From assembly GCF_003288905.1 (NCBI RefSeq), contig NZ_NHYL01000001.1, forward strand, positions 310,001 through 374,000: DNA of 64,000 bases, read 5' to 3'. A model generated the notes under the pieces. That model made no database searches. It saw nothing but the letters and a program-made list of their open reading frames with translations, and was not told where the DNA came from. Position numbers and translations under genes: made by a program. Below, piece by piece: positions 1 to 8,798 of the stretch (positions within the stretch are counted from its first letter, which is position 1; each line of letters opens with the position of its first letter). The DNA is from Helicobacter sp. 11-8110. Lineage in GTDB: Bacteria; Campylobacterota; Campylobacteria; Campylobacterales; Helicobacteraceae.

Positions 1-566
1 TTTTGATTAATAATAGTGTCAATTGCAACTGTTGTTTTACCTGTTTGTCTATCACCAATAATCAACTCTCTTTGACCCCTACCAATTGGCACTAATGCAT
101 CAATTGCCTTAATACCCGTTTGAAGTGGCTCATGAACTGATTTTCTTGCCATAATCCCAGGAGCTTTTTCTTCCATGAATTTAAATTCTTTTGCTTCAAT
201 TGCTCCCTTACCATCAATGGGCTCACCTAAAGCATTAACCACTCTTCCCATCAAGTCATCTCCAACAGGAACACGCAAAAGCTTACCGAGTCTCTTAACT
301 GAAGTGCCCTCTTTAATCTCTTTTCCAGCACCCAAGACAACAACACCCACGCTGCCTTCTTCCAAGCTTGATGCAAGACCTTTGTCCCCTGTATCAAACT
401 CAACCATTTCATAGCTCATAGCATCTTTAAGTCCATAAACTTTTGCTACACCATCAGCATATGCAATAACCTTACCAGTTTGCGCAATATTTAAATCCAA
501 TTCGAAATTATCTATTCTTTCTTTAATAATAGAACTAATTTCATCAGCTTGTAACTTTGCTATCAC
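1..566 (-). CDS. atpA: ATP synthase F1 subunit alpha, N-terminal part (cut by window edge)
   Basis: Nucleotide-binding, mostly regulatory subunit of the F1 catalytic head that makes ATP from the proton gradient. Only the first 188 codons are here; the gene runs off the left end. The start is GTG at 566, chosen because AAGGAGT lies at 571-577 and the product opens [13 protein letters not shown], matching alpha subunits. The beta-barrel domain ([16 protein letters not shown]) is followed by the P-loop GDRQTGKT at about residues 171-178, next to the cut. It is the last visible gene of the minus-strand run atpF'-atpF-atpH-atpA, 21 bases after atpH, and surely belongs to that operon. Family assignment is certain; completeness cannot be judged. 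Confidence 0.97.
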   Translation of the reverse strand, partial: MIAKLQADEISSIIKERIDNFELDLNIAQTGKVIAYADGVAKVYGLKDAMSYEMVEFDTGDKGLASSLEEGSVGVVVLGAGKEIKEGTSVKRLGKLLRVPVGDDLMGRVVNALGEPIDGKGAIEAKEFKFMEEKAPGIMARKSVHEPLQTGIKAIDALVPIGRGQRELIIGDRQTGKTTVAIDTIINQ

Positions 567-587
567 TCTTACTCCTTCATAAAAAAA

Positions 588-1124
588 TTAAAATGCTTTC
601 ATAATATGACTTCTTAAGTCTTGAATAAATTTCTCTTGGGAAAAGGAAATTTCAACGCCTAAATCCTCCACAATCAATTTGATTCCAACTTCATCTACAA
701 TCTCCTGCTTCAGAATCAAATTAACGCCTAGTTTTTTGCTAAACTGACCTTGTATATCCTTTAATACTACTTCATCGTATTTCTCATTTACTTTTAGATT
801 GGCAATATATTCCTTATTTAAAGAAGCTATATAAGAAAACAATTCAGCATACAACTCTTGGAACAAGTTCAAGCGCTTATGTTCTGCCAAAACTTTAACA
901 AAATTAGAAAATCTTTGTGTTGCCTTATTTTCCAAAATAACTTGCAAAACAAACTCCACCTTTTTAGAAATCTCCACATAAGGCGATTCGATGATTTCTT
1001 TAAATTTAGAAATTTGATAAGCATTTGCAAGAATGCTTAAAAATTCTAAATCCTTTTCCAGTTCATTTTTTAGCGCATCCTTAGAAAATGCCCTAATATA
1101 TCTTTTTGCTATCAATTCTTTCAT
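588..1124 (-). CDS. atpH: ATP synthase F1 subunit delta
   Basis: Stalk subunit that joins the F1 head to the b/b' peripheral stalk. The 178-residue product is the usual length and begins MKELIAKRYIRAFSKDAL, the typical OSCP/delta start; the C-terminal part (KLGVNLILKQEIVDEVGIKLIVEDLGVEISFSQEKF) is the conserved region. A TTG at 1133 would add three residues and overlap atpF, but ATG at 1124 sits just after the atpF stop with AAAGG upstream, so I use ATG. It lies between atpF and atpA in a compact operon. Confidence 0.95.
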   Translation of the reverse strand: MKELIAKRYIRAFSKDALKNELEKDLEFLSILANAYQISKFKEIIESPYVEISKKVEFVLQVILENKATQRFSNFVKVLAEHKRLNLFQELYAELFSYIASLNKEYIANLKVNEKYDEVVLKDIQGQFSKKLGVNLILKQEIVDEVGIKLIVEDLGVEISFSQEKFIQDLRSHIMKAF

Positions 1125-1125
1125 C

Positions 1126-1641
1126 TTAAGCAACCTTTCTCAATAAAGCTTGAGTTAAGACATCTTTAGGCAATACTGCAGAATCTTTGCTTAAAAACTC
1201 TTTTAAAACTTCATCAATAATCAGCTTTTCCATTTTTCTTCTCTCAAATGTCATACTCTCATTAAATTGACGAATCAAGTTTTCAATTTCTGCTTTTGTA
1301 TTTTCCTCTGCCTTCTGCAAAATAATTGCTGATTCTTTGTGTGCTACTTCTACAATATCTTTTGCAATTTTTTTAGCTTCGTCTAATTCATTAACTGCTT
1401 TTTGTCGCTCTTTTTTCGATTCTTGAAGTTTTTCTTGAATCTTGGCTAAAGAATTTGCAATACCCTCTCGCCTTTCTTTGAAAACACCTTTAATCCTTTC
1501 TGCTGCAAAGTAATAAACTAGCGCAAAAAAGATAACAAAGTTAATCGTTCTCTCAACAATATCCACTTCACCACTACCAGATGCCGCCAACAATATGCAA
1601 GGAGAAAACATTGCCATCAAAAACAAAAAACTTTTTTTCAT
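1126..1641 (-). CDS. atpF: ATP synthase F0 subunit b
   Basis: Membrane-anchored half of the peripheral stalk that holds F1 still against the rotor. 171 residues: a hydrophobic, signal-like N-terminus (residues about 3-20), a second membrane segment (about 29-46, TINFVIFFALVYYFAAERI), then a long charged coiled coil rich in Glu, Lys and Gln. The extra N-terminal hydrophobic stretch, also found in Helicobacter b subunits, is not in the classical E. coli b protein. It follows the b' gene by 11 bases and precedes atpH by one base. The presence of both b and b' suggests a heterodimeric stalk. Confidence 0.94.
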   Translation of the reverse strand: MKKSFLFLMAMFSPCILLAASGSGEVDIVERTINFVIFFALVYYFAAERIKGVFKERREGIANSLAKIQEKLQESKKERQKAVNELDEAKKIAKDIVEVAHKESAIILQKAEENTKAEIENLIRQFNESMTFERRKMEKLIIDEVLKEFLSKDSAVLPKDVLTQALLRKVA

Positions 1642-1652
1642 TATTTCCCCTC

Positions 1653-2078
1653 CTACAATTTCGCCATTTTAGCTTTTAAGCTTTCTTCAAAAAGAGGAAT
1701 TTTAGACAACAATGTTTTCTTAAGTTCTTCTCTCTCTTCTTCAAGAATTGCTGTAAATTCATTGTATTTTAGATTCAACTCTTCCCTTTTTTGCGTAATT
1801 TTTGCATCTGCCATCTGTTTAGCATTTTCTTGCGCCTTATTTTTTATAAGACTTGCTTCCTGCCTTGCATTTTGCAAAATCACCTCTGCCTCCGCTTTTA
1901 ATGCTTTTACATCCGCCGCATTACCTTCTATACCTTCACTATCCTTTTTTATTGATGAATCTCTTGCATCCATAAAACCTAACAAAGGTTTGTACAAAAT
2001 GCGATTCAGCAAGTAAATCAAAATAAGGAAAGTAAAAAAAACTAGCGCCATTACCCAAGGAGTTGGGATAATAGTCAT
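1653..2078 (-). CDS. atpF': ATP synthase F0 subunit b'
   Basis: Second, shorter peripheral-stalk subunit (141 residues). One membrane segment near the N-terminus (PWVMALVFFTFLILIYLLNRILY) is followed by a heptad-rich helix. The start is ATG at 2078, because AAAGGAG lies 5 bases upstream; the GTG two codons earlier falls inside that ribosome binding site. It is the first gene of the ATP synthase block after parB, as in H. pylori. The 58-base gap from parB contains TAGAAT on the minus strand, a possible -10 box, so the block may have its own promoter as well as read-through from parAB. Confidence 0.92.
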   Translation of the reverse strand: MTIIPTPWVMALVFFTFLILIYLLNRILYKPLLGFMDARDSSIKKDSEGIEGNAADVKALKAEAEVILQNARQEASLIKNKAQENAKQMADAKITQKREELNLKYNEFTAILEEEREELKKTLLSKIPLFEESLKAKMAKL

Positions 2079-2142
2079 TTGCACTCCTTTATTTAAATAT
2101 AAATAACATTTTTATTCTATCACGACTTTTTCTAAGTTTTTC

Positions 2143-3036
2143 TTAAAAACTTAAATTTGGTAAAAATTTAATAAACCTTTCCACCTCCTCATCGTTACTA
2201 AACTCCACAATAAAATATTTTTTTTGCAATTTTACCTTTAATTTATTTTCTTGCATCATTTGACAGATTTTCATTAATTCATTTTGAGATTGCAAACTTA
2301 TTACATTTTTTTTTGATAAATCCTTCTTTGCCTTATCATTAGACTTAATACTTTTAATATTCCTTACAATCGCTTCAGTTTCATGAACACTCAACTTCTG
2401 TCCTACAATCGAATCAGCCACCATTAATTGCTTCTCTTTTGGCAGGGTAATCAGAATCTTAGCGTGTCCTTGTGAAATTTTGTTTTCTATAATATATTTT
2501 TGGACTTCATTTTCCAAATCCAATAGGCGCAGAGTGTTTGTAATCTGTGCTCTTGACTTTGAGAGTCGCTTGGCAACTTCTTCGTGCGTGATTCCATACT
2601 CATCAATTAATTCTTTATAAGATTGTGCCAAATCAATCGGATTTAAATCTTCCCTTTGGATATTTTCTATCAAAGCCAATTCGCGTAACTTTTTCTCTTG
2701 CACATCTACAACAATAGCTTTTATTGTTTCTTTTTTTGCAATTTTGCTTGCGCGCAAACGCCGCTCACCTGCAATCAAAAAATATTCATCAGATTTTCCA
2801 CTATCCTCATAGACCAAAATCGGTTGCAAGAGACCATATTCTTGAATTGAATCGGCTAATTCTTGCAAACTCTCATCATCAAATACTTTGCGAGGCTGCA
2901 AGGGATTGGCTTTTATTTTATCAATATCAATTTCAACTACCAAACCTGAATTATCATTTAAATTATTCTGATAAGCCTCTTCTACTTCCCCCAAAATAGC
3001 GCTTAATCCACGCCCTAAGCCTGCACTTTTTGCCAT
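2143..3036 (-). CDS. parB: Chromosome-partitioning protein ParB (Spo0J)
   Basis: CTP-dependent DNA clamp that loads at parS and works with ParA to segregate origins. 297 residues, the usual length. Visible parts: N-terminal GLGRGLSAIL peptide, thought to contact ParA; the ParB/Srx box with GERRLRASKIA and ENIQREDLNPIDLAQSY; the central helix-turn-helix (ITHEEVAKRLSKSRAQITNTLRLL); and a C-terminal dimerisation region. Start ATG overlaps the parA stop by one base (TAATG), so the pair is probably translationally coupled. A run of nine T (2306-2314, A in the gene sense) lies in the Lys-rich linker. I found no parS palindrome in the window. Confidence 0.96.
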   Translation of the reverse strand: MAKSAGLGRGLSAILGEVEEAYQNNLNDNSGLVVEIDIDKIKANPLQPRKVFDDESLQELADSIQEYGLLQPILVYEDSGKSDEYFLIAGERRLRASKIAKKETIKAIVVDVQEKKLRELALIENIQREDLNPIDLAQSYKELIDEYGITHEEVAKRLSKSRAQITNTLRLLDLENEVQKYIIENKISQGHAKILITLPKEKQLMVADSIVGQKLSVHETEAIVRNIKSIKSNDKAKKDLSKKNVISLQSQNELMKICQMMQENKLKVKLQKKYFIVEFSNDEEVERFIKFLPNLSF

Positions 3037-3821
3037 TAAGCCCTCTTTAAAATCGCTCTTGCAAGACTTTGATAAGCAATATTACCTTGAGAGCGCACAT
3101 CATATAAAATAACAGGCTTCCCAAAACTAGGTGATTCGGCTAACTTAATATTCCGTGGAATTGCAATCACATCTTTGGTATCATTTTTGATTAGTTGCCC
3201 TTCAAAATGCTGCAACAAATCTGTAAAAACCTGCCTTGAAAGGTTGTTTTGTCCGCTATACATCGTTGGCAAAAGCCCCTTGATTTTTAAGTCTGGATTA
3301 ATCTCTTTTCTTAAAAGCTTAATAGTATTAAGCAATTGTGCTAATCCCTCAAGCGCAAAAAACTCACACTGAATAGGAATAATCACAGAATGGGAAGCAC
3401 TTAGCGCATTAATCGTTAAAGGTCCTAAGGCAGGTGGAGAATCAATGATAATATAATCATACAAACTCCCCACTTCTTCTATTTTCTTTTTTAATAATAA
3501 TTCCCTTCCATTACGCTTTTGGCTATAAAACTCTTTTTCAATTCCTACTAAGCCAATATTTGAAGGAGCTAAAAAAAGTGTCGGGATTGAAGTTTTTTGA
3601 ATAATTTGCGAAAGCTGTTTGGTTCCGATTAAAACATGATAAATATTATACTCTATGTCATTTCTGTGGAATCCTAAACTCGTTGTTGCATTGGCTTGAG
3701 GGTCAGCATCAATTAGCAAAACTTTCTTTTCTTCTACCGCTAAAGAAGCTGCAAGATTCACTGCTGTTGTCGTTTTTCCAACCCCACCTTTTTGATTTGC
3801 TATACAAATCACTTCACACAT
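3036..3821 (-). CDS. parA: Chromosome-partitioning ATPase ParA (Soj)
   Basis: Walker-type ATPase that drives origin segregation with ParB. 261 residues without an N-terminal DNA-binding extension, so it is the short chromosomal Soj type. The deviant P-loop KGGVGKTT is at residues 11-18, followed by LLIDADPQANATTSLG; the Walker B region IIIDSPPALGPLT and the switch IPIQCEFFALEGL are intact. It directly precedes parB and follows birA by 18 bases, so the order birA-parA-parB-atp matches H. pylori. Confidence 0.97.
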   Translation of the reverse strand: MCEVICIANQKGGVGKTTTAVNLAASLAVEEKKVLLIDADPQANATTSLGFHRNDIEYNIYHVLIGTKQLSQIIQKTSIPTLFLAPSNIGLVGIEKEFYSQKRNGRELLLKKKIEEVGSLYDYIIIDSPPALGPLTINALSASHSVIIPIQCEFFALEGLAQLLNTIKLLRKEINPDLKIKGLLPTMYSGQNNLSRQVFTDLLQHFEGQLIKNDTKDVIAIPRNIKLAESPSFGKPVILYDVRSQGNIAYQSLARAILKRA

Positions 3822-3839
3822 TTTTCGCTCCGTTTATTG

Positions 3840-4472
3840 TTATCTTAGACTATAGATTCTTCTACCCTTTAAAAGTATCGAACCATCTTCCAAAAGCTTG
3901 GCATCTTTTAGAGAAATCTGCTCACCTTGATAGTGAAAGTTATAATAAAAATTTCTAGAGAATTCTAACTTATATTTACTAAAAATTTGCTTCCATGTGT
4001 AAATTTTTATCTTCTCAATAAAAAGAAAAAGTATTTGTTCTTTGGAGACTGAAATGTCCAAAGCGCCGAATGCAGAATCCTCTACCACTAAATTTAAACC
4101 AATTCCCACTAAAATATTTTGTGAAATTTTTGTGCAAAGAATACCACCGATTTTTTTTTCACCAAGATATAAATCATTAGGCCATTTCAAAAAGACTTGA
4201 GAACCAAGCTCTGCTAAGACTTCCTTAAAGAGATAACCAAAATAAATCGAAACAGATTCAATAGCCAAATCATTAGGTAATTCCCTCTCTGTAATCGCAA
4301 AAGAAAAATACAATCCCTCCTTTACAGCGCTCCATACATTTCCACGACTACCAATGCCTGAATTTTGCTGATGAGCTACGACCAAAATAGGAGCTTTTAG
4401 CTCTCCAGTTTTAATTTTCTCACTCAAAAATAGATGCGTTGAGGGCAAAGATTCAAAAGTTAGAATTTTCAT
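3840..4472 (-). CDS. birA: Biotin--[acetyl-CoA-carboxylase] ligase, short form
   Basis: Attaches biotin to the carrier domain of acetyl-CoA carboxylase. At 210 residues it lacks the N-terminal helix-turn-helix of E. coli BirA, so it should act only as ligase and not as a repressor. Catalytic motifs are visible: NSGIGSRGNVW (the GRGRxGR-like loop), KWPNDLYLGEKKIGGIL and LVGIGLNL. Its ATG overlaps the fmt stop by one base. A run of nine T at 4151-4159 (A in the gene sense) falls in the GEKKIGG codons and could cause slippage, although Lys-rich tracts are common in this genome. Confidence 0.93.
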   Translation of the reverse strand: MKILTFESLPSTHLFLSEKIKTGELKAPILVVAHQQNSGIGSRGNVWSAVKEGLYFSFAITERELPNDLAIESVSIYFGYLFKEVLAELGSQVFLKWPNDLYLGEKKIGGILCTKISQNILVGIGLNLVVEDSAFGALDISVSKEQILFLFIEKIKIYTWKQIFSKYKLEFSRNFYYNFHYQGEQISLKDAKLLEDGSILLKGRRIYSLR

Positions 4473-5374
4473 TATTCTAAAATATCACCCTTTTTTAGCC
4501 TTCTACCTTGCAAATATTCATAAGCATTTACCATCTTTTTAGAGGGGGCTTGTAAAGCTTGAATCCAAATACTACCCCTAAGGCAACCCACCAAAATCTT
4601 ATCTTCTAAAATCTCTAGAATCTCACCTGCCTTATTAGCGCTTTCATTTTCATTTAAAAAGACTTTTTTAAGTTTTAAGCCACTTTGCAAAAAAATCTCT
4701 GGCCACCCTTCATAAGCTAATGCTTTAAGATAAAGCGATTTTGCTTCGCTAAAATCCACCATTCCCATTTCTTTTTTGATTTTCTTGCAATAACTTGCAT
4801 CAGCATTACTTTGCTTTAGGGGGACAATTTCTTTCCATTTCTCAAGATAATCCAAAGTCAATTTTGCAGCTGCTTCTGAAAGCTCACCAAATAGCTCCCT
4901 TGCATTCTGTCCCCTATTTTTTAAGATTCTAAAACCTAAAATATCTCCACTATCTAAACCCTCTTCCATTTGCATTAAAGTTACGCCAAAAAACCTCTCA
5001 TTTTCTAAAATACTTTCTTGAATCGGACTAGCACCACGAAACTTTGGCAATATTGAAGCGTGCAAATTAACACAAGGGGCAAGCTCCAAAATACTTTTGG
5101 GCAAAATCTTTCCAAAGGCTGCAACAACAATCACATCAAAATCAATTTGCTTTAATGCTTCAAGAAACCCTTCATCTAAAACTTCAGGCTGAAAAATAGG
5201 AATCCCCAAATCTCTTTGCAATAATAATTCCTTTGTAGCAGGCATTTTTAAGTGCATATCTCGCCCTGCTTTTTTATCTGGCTGACAAACAAGTGCTTTA
5301 AGAGTATGTTTTTTTAGTAGCGATTCTAAAATCGTCGCAGCATACAAAGGAGTTCCCATAAAAACAATATTCAC
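4472..5374 (-). CDS. fmt: Methionyl-tRNA formyltransferase
   Basis: Formylates initiator Met-tRNA using 10-formyl-tetrahydrofolate. 300 residues, full length. The Rossmann N-terminus begins MNIVFMGTPLYA; the catalytic trio is present as Asn103 and His105 in VNLHASILPKFRGASP and Asp141 in EEGLDSGDIL. The C-terminal OB-like tRNA-binding part follows. It lies 21 bases after proB and its stop overlaps the birA start, within the long minus-strand housekeeping run. Confidence 0.96.
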   Translation of the reverse strand: MNIVFMGTPLYAATILESLLKKHTLKALVCQPDKKAGRDMHLKMPATKELLLQRDLGIPIFQPEVLDEGFLEALKQIDFDVIVVAAFGKILPKSILELAPCVNLHASILPKFRGASPIQESILENERFFGVTLMQMEEGLDSGDILGFRILKNRGQNARELFGELSEAAAKLTLDYLEKWKEIVPLKQSNADASYCKKIKKEMGMVDFSEAKSLYLKALAYEGWPEIFLQSGLKLKKVFLNENESANKAGEILEILEDKILVGCLRGSIWIQALQAPSKKMVNAYEYLQGRRLKKGDILE

Positions 5375-5395
5375 TATCTAATTCCCCCTTTATGC

Positions 5396-6172
5396 TTATT
5401 TTTCAAACAAAGTCCCACTTACTTGAATTCCCTCTAGTAAAAACTTTTCTAAAACCTCCAAGCGTTTTCCACTTGAGAGAAACATTTTGCGATGATTCTG
5501 TAATAAAAAATCCGCCGCTTTTAGCTTAGTGACTATCCCACCTGTTGCAAAAGCATTGTTGGGTGTTGCTTGTTCTTTTAAGGTTTCTGCAGAAATTTCA
5601 GAGACTTTGGGATAGATTTTTGCTGCTGGATTAATACTTGGATTTTCATCATAATAACCTTCAATATCACTCAAAATCGCAAGAATATCCGCATTAAAAA
5701 AATGCGTAACATGGGCAGAGAGTTGATCATTATCCCCAAATTCCAAAAGCAAGGACAACTCACCTGTTGCTGTTACATCATTTTCATTGATAATGGGTAA
5801 AATTTCATTTTGCAATAAGACTTCCATCGCATTTCTAGCGTTTTGAGTTCTTTTGCGCGAATCAAAATCATAAGCAGAAAGCAAAACCTGCGCTGTAGCA
5901 ATCCCAAAAATAGCAAAATTTTCAGCATAAGTCTGCATTAACAAAGGCTGTCCTATGGCTGCCAAGGCTTGTTTGTTAGCCAAATCTCCTTTGCTTAGCT
6001 TTACTTTTGTAAAACCTGCTGCAACTGCACCCGAACTTACTAGAATCACTTCATATTTTTGGCGCAATTTAGCAATCAAACTTGCTAAAGCCTCCATTCT
6101 TTCTTTATCAATTAGTTGATTTTTAACTAAAAGGGCGCTACCAACTTTAATCACCACTCTACTTTTCTGCAT
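5396..6172 (-). CDS. proB: Glutamate 5-kinase, kinase domain only
   Basis: First step of proline synthesis: phosphorylates glutamate at the gamma carboxyl. 258 residues carry the amino-acid-kinase fold ([11 protein letters not shown] at the start, [41 protein letters not shown]). The C-terminal PUA domain of E. coli ProB (367 residues) is absent, as in several epsilon-class bacteria. The start overlaps obgE by 14 bases. No proA or proC is adjacent; those genes would have to be elsewhere. Confidence 0.93.
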   Translation of the reverse strand: MQKSRVVIKVGSALLVKNQLIDKERMEALASLIAKLRQKYEVILVSSGAVAAGFTKVKLSKGDLANKQALAAIGQPLLMQTYAENFAIFGIATAQVLLSAYDFDSRKRTQNARNAMEVLLQNEILPIINENDVTATGELSLLLEFGDNDQLSAHVTHFFNADILAILSDIEGYYDENPSINPAAKIYPKVSEISAETLKEQATPNNAFATGGIVTKLKAADFLLQNHRKMFLSSGKRLEVLEKFLLEGIQVSGTLFEK

Positions 6173-7271
6173 TAGTGCATTCCTTTTTTACTTCTTTTAG
6201 CGATTCATAAAGTAAATGCTTAAGCGGTCTAATATTCTCCCCATTTACACTAGAAGCCAATATCACAAATATCGGCTTTAAATAATCATGTTCTTCGAAA
6301 TTCTCTTTGCTTTTTTGCACATAGCAATCAGGAATTTCTTGATGTGGCTTTAAAGCTATATTTAAATGCGCTAAAAAATCAGTCAAAATAGCGGTCTTTT
6401 CTCCTTTTGCATTGCTTTTAGCATCACTCTTTGAGAGCATAATTCCAAAAGGTCGCTTAGCAAGTTGTGTGCTAAATTCTTCTAACTCTTCTTTTAAAAT
6501 CATAAATTGCTCTTCTATTGAACGATAATTAGCTATATCAAGCACAAAAAGCAAGAATCGCGTTCTTTCGATATGCCGCAAAAACTCTAACCCCAAACCT
6601 CTCCCCTCACTTGCTCCACTGATAATTCCAGGAATATCTGCTATTACAAAAGAATGATAATCTCCTAAATTTACAATCCCCAAAGAGGGGGCTAAAGTGG
6701 TAAATTCATAATTGGCAATTTCGGGTTTAGCATTAGAAACCACTGAAACAAGAGTGGATTTACCAACATTAGGAAAGCCAACTAATCCAACATCGGCAAT
6801 TAATTTTAACTCTAGACGAATCTTTTTTTCAGTTCCAGGCATTCCTTTTTGCGCATAAGTTGGGCGTTGATTGGTAGCACTTTTAAAATGCACATTACCC
6901 AAACCACCCTTGCCGCCTTCTAAGAATAAAATCTTGCTAGATTCTTCAACCAAATCCAACAACAACTCACCACTCTCAATATCAAACACTTGCGTTCCAG
7001 GTGGAACACTAATCACTAAATCTTCGCCCTTTTTTCCATATTTATTTCTTCCAAGCCCAGGCTTTCCATTTTGCGCTTTAAAATGTTTGTGTCCTCTAAA
7101 ATGAGAAAGTGTATCAGTATTGCGATCTACTATAAAATAAACATTTCCACCCTTACCGCCATCTCCACCATCAGGACCACCATTGATGACAAACTTCTCC
7201 CTATGAAAAGATACGGCGCCTTCTCCACCTTTGCCTGAGGATACAAAGATTTCAACTCTATCAACAAACAT
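6159..7271 (-). CDS. obgE: GTPase Obg (CgtA)
   Basis: Ribosome-associated GTPase needed for 50S assembly and growth control. 370 residues: the glycine-rich Obg fold at residues about 1-155 ([25 protein letters not shown]), then the G domain with G1 GFPNVGKS at 165-172, switch region [14 protein letters not shown]3 DIPG, G4 SKSD and a final ASS motif. The C-terminal OCT domain is absent. It follows rplU and rpmA, a widespread order, after a 53-base gap containing a hairpin. Confidence 0.97.
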   Translation of the reverse strand: MFVDRVEIFVSSGKGGEGAVSFHREKFVINGGPDGGDGGKGGNVYFIVDRNTDTLSHFRGHKHFKAQNGKPGLGRNKYGKKGEDLVISVPPGTQVFDIESGELLLDLVEESSKILFLEGGKGGLGNVHFKSATNQRPTYAQKGMPGTEKKIRLELKLIADVGLVGFPNVGKSTLVSVVSNAKPEIANYEFTTLAPSLGIVNLGDYHSFVIADIPGIISGASEGRGLGLEFLRHIERTRFLLFVLDIANYRSIEEQFMILKEELEEFSTQLAKRPFGIMLSKSDAKSNAKGEKTAILTDFLAHLNIALKPHQEIPDCYVQKSKENFEEHDYLKPIFVILASSVNGENIRPLKHLLYESLKEVKKECTNAEK

Positions 7272-7295
7272 AAGAAAACCTTAACTGGAAAATTC

Positions 7296-7313
7296 AATCC
7301 CCAAAAGGGGATT
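7296..7313 (-). terminator. Hairpin between rpmA and obgE, possible partial terminator or processing site
   Basis: A perfect 7-base-pair stem AATCCCC/GGGGATT with an AAAA loop sits in the rpmA-obgE gap. On the transcribed minus strand it is followed by GAATTTTCC, not a clean U-run, so full termination is unlikely. It may reduce read-through so that ribosomal proteins outnumber Obg, or mark an RNA processing point. Confidence 0.45.
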
Positions 7314-7324
7314 TATGAAGTATT

Positions 7325-7582
7325 TTAAGAAGCAGGGTAAATAGAAACTTTTTTACGATTTCTATCTTTTCTCTCAAAAGAAACAATCCCATCAATTAAT
7401 GCAAAAATAGTGTGATCTTTACCCATTCCCACATTATTTCCAGGATGAACTTTTGTGCCTCTTTGGCGAATAATAATATTTCCTGCACGAACGAATTGTC
7501 CGCCAAATTTTTTCACACCTAAACGGCGTCCTGCTGAATCGCGATTATTCTGGGTGCTCCCCTGACCTTTCTTGTGTGCCAT
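7325..7582 (-). CDS. rpmA: 50S ribosomal protein L27
   Basis: Large-subunit protein near the peptidyl-transferase centre. 85 residues with the standard opening [28 protein letters not shown], so there is no cleaved N-terminal extension of the Firmicutes type. The core [32 protein letters not shown] is intact. It follows rplU by 21 bases in the usual rplU-rpmA-obgE order. Confidence 0.99.
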   Translation of the reverse strand: MAHKKGQGSTQNNRDSAGRRLGVKKFGGQFVRAGNIIIRQRGTKVHPGNNVGMGKDHTIFALIDGIVSFERKDRNRKKVSIYPAS

Positions 7583-7603
7583 TTCTACTCCTTATGTAGC
7601 AAT

Positions 7604-7915
7604 CTATGCCGCAATTTTAATAACACGAACACGCGTAAAATCTCTTCTAAAACCTCTTTTGGTTTTACTATCTTTTCTTCTACGCTTTTTAAAAGTAATA
7701 ACCTTTTTACCTCTTCCTTCATTGATAACTTCTAATTCCACTTTAGCGCCACTTACATAAGGGCTTCCAAGTTTCACATCTCCGTTATCAAAAAGAGCTA
7801 AAACTTCATTGACTTCAACTTTTGACTTTGGCTCAAGGTTTAAACAATCAAGCAATAAAATATCGCCTTCGCTTACCTTGTATTGTTTGCCTCCATTCTG
7901 AATGATTGCATACAT
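7604..7915 (-). CDS. rplU: 50S ribosomal protein L21
   Basis: Large-subunit protein that binds 23S rRNA. 103 residues, usual length, beginning [18 protein letters not shown] and ending in the basic [15 protein letters not shown] tail. It is the first gene of the rplU-rpmA-obgE run; the 94 AT-rich bases upstream, before ridA, must hold its promoter, and TAGAAT on the minus strand there is a possible -10 box that I cannot confirm. Confidence 0.99.
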   Translation of the reverse strand: MYAIIQNGGKQYKVSEGDILLLDCLNLEPKSKVEVNEVLALFDNGDVKLGSPYVSGAKVELEVINEGRGKKVITFKKRRRKDSKTKRGFRRDFTRVRVIKIAA

Positions 7916-8009
7916 AATACAATTCCTTTACATTTTATTTTGAAGTTTTTGTTTTTTATTAAAGAATAATAAAAGCTCGGATTCTACTCTTTCTTTTATT
8001 AATAAAACA

Positions 8010-8384
8010 TTAATTTTGTAATGCAATACACTCAATCTCAACCAACGCATCTTTTGGTAAAGTTTTTACAGCCACCGTGCTTCTAGCTGGTTTATGATCT
8101 CCAAAAAATTCCGCATAGATTTCATTAACAATACCAAAATACTCCATATCGCTTAAAAAAATAGTTGTTTTAATAACTTGCTTTAAGCTACTATTAGAAG
8201 CCTTTAAAACCTCGCTAAGATTCTCTAAAACTTGCCTTGTTTGAGCTTCAATACCTTGAACTAATTCTCCACTTGGTGTAAGCCCAATTTGACCTGAAGT
8301 ATAAACCATTCCATTTGCGCTAATTGCCTGCGAATAAGGACCAATTGCTTGAGGTGCTTTTTTGGTTGCTGTAATCTCTAACAT
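8010..8384 (-). CDS. ridA: RidA family enamine/imine deaminase
   Basis: Hydrolyses reactive enamine/imine intermediates such as 2-aminoacrylate released by PLP enzymes. 124 residues, complete. The family signatures are present: GPYSQAISANGMVYTSGQIGL near the N-terminus, and PARSTVAVKTLPKDALVEIECIAL with the Arg and Glu of the active cleft. AAAGGAG precedes the ATG. It is a single gene, divergent from the small exported protein, with an AT-rich shared promoter region. Confidence 0.94.
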   Translation of the reverse strand: MLEITATKKAPQAIGPYSQAISANGMVYTSGQIGLTPSGELVQGIEAQTRQVLENLSEVLKASNSSLKQVIKTTIFLSDMEYFGIVNEIYAEFFGDHKPARSTVAVKTLPKDALVEIECIALQN

Positions 8385-8415
8385 TATGGTTTCTCCTTTA
8401 CTTTGTTCTTAAAAT

Positions 8416-8429
8416 ATTATAGAATTATA
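8416..8429 (-). promoter_or_regulatory. Candidate -10 boxes for ridA
   Basis: Two overlapping minus-strand TATAAT hexamers (8416-8421 and 8424-8429) lie 30-45 bases upstream of the ridA ATG. A plus-strand TAGAAT (8420-8425) in the same place could serve the divergent gene at 8464. No clear -35 box is seen, which is normal for Helicobacter housekeeping promoters. Confidence 0.5.
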
Positions 8430-8463
8430 ACAAATTAATTTCAAAACAAAAGGAATTTCGGAA

Positions 8464-8787
8464 ATGAAATCAACTTTTTTAAAGCCCTTAATTCTATCAT
8501 TTTGCGCTACTGCATTATCCTCTTATCTTTATGCTGATACCTTTGTCAAATTCCGTCCCAAACCAAAATTACAAATTACTCCACTAGATAATTTTGACAA
8601 ATCACTTCAAAGAGAAATGCAAAAATATCCAAAAGGAACGGCTTTTATGGTGGATGCAAGAACAGGAAAGATTGTCGCAACAACACCACAAAGAAAACAA
8701 ACACCAAAACCCCAAGCGCCAAACCCCCCCAAAAAAGAGAAAACGCCCCCCTATCATATGAATGAAGAATACATCGAGCTTTTATAG
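8464..8787 (+). CDS. Small exported protein of unknown function
   Basis: I do not recognise this 107-residue protein. It has a clear signal peptide (MKSTFLKPLILSFCATALSSYLYA, probable cleavage before DTF), then a short conserved-looking segment containing GTAFMVDARTGKIVATTP, and a Lys/Pro-rich tail. It opens the plus-strand molybdopterin run, 11 bases before moaD, with AAAGGAATTTCGGAA upstream. The tail is encoded over C-runs of seven (8724-8730) and six (8746-8751); slippage there would only change or shorten the last dozen or so residues. A periplasmic role is inferred from the signal peptide only. Confidence 0.75.
   Translation: MKSTFLKPLILSFCATALSSYLYADTFVKFRPKPKLQITPLDNFDKSLQREMQKYPKGTAFMVDARTGKIVATTPQRKQTPKPQAPNPPKKEKTPPYHMNEEYIELL
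8724..8751 (+). repeat. Paired poly-C tracts (C7 and C6) in the exported-protein gene
   Basis: C7 at 8724-8730 and C6 at 8746-8751 are unusual in an AT-rich genome. A one-base gain or loss at C7 puts the tail into another frame that ends at a nearby stop (TGA by 8770), giving alternative C-termini. Whether the length varies in the population cannot be seen here. Confidence 0.6.
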
Positions 8788-8798
8788 AAAGGATTTTA

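Noticed and set aside
2134-2152. Inverted repeat AAGTTTTT-CTT-AAAAACTT at the parB stop as a terminator
   Set aside because: Almost all A-T pairs, no U-run after it on the minus strand, and the atp genes follow immediately; read-through is expected.
3683-3958. Plus-strand frames opposite parA, dnaE, rpoD, groEL and other genes
   Set aside because: They lie opposite well-supported genes, have no ribosome binding site and no recognisable protein pattern.
4151-4159. T9 tracts in birA (also 2306-2314 in parB and 33877-33885 in ispE) as phase-variation sites
   Set aside because: All fall in Lys codons of housekeeping genes in an A-rich genome; at nine bases they are likely chance, and no switch would make sense in an essential gene.
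1-8000. parS site near parAB
   Set aside because: I looked for TGTTTCACGTGAAACA-like palindromes and saw none in the window.
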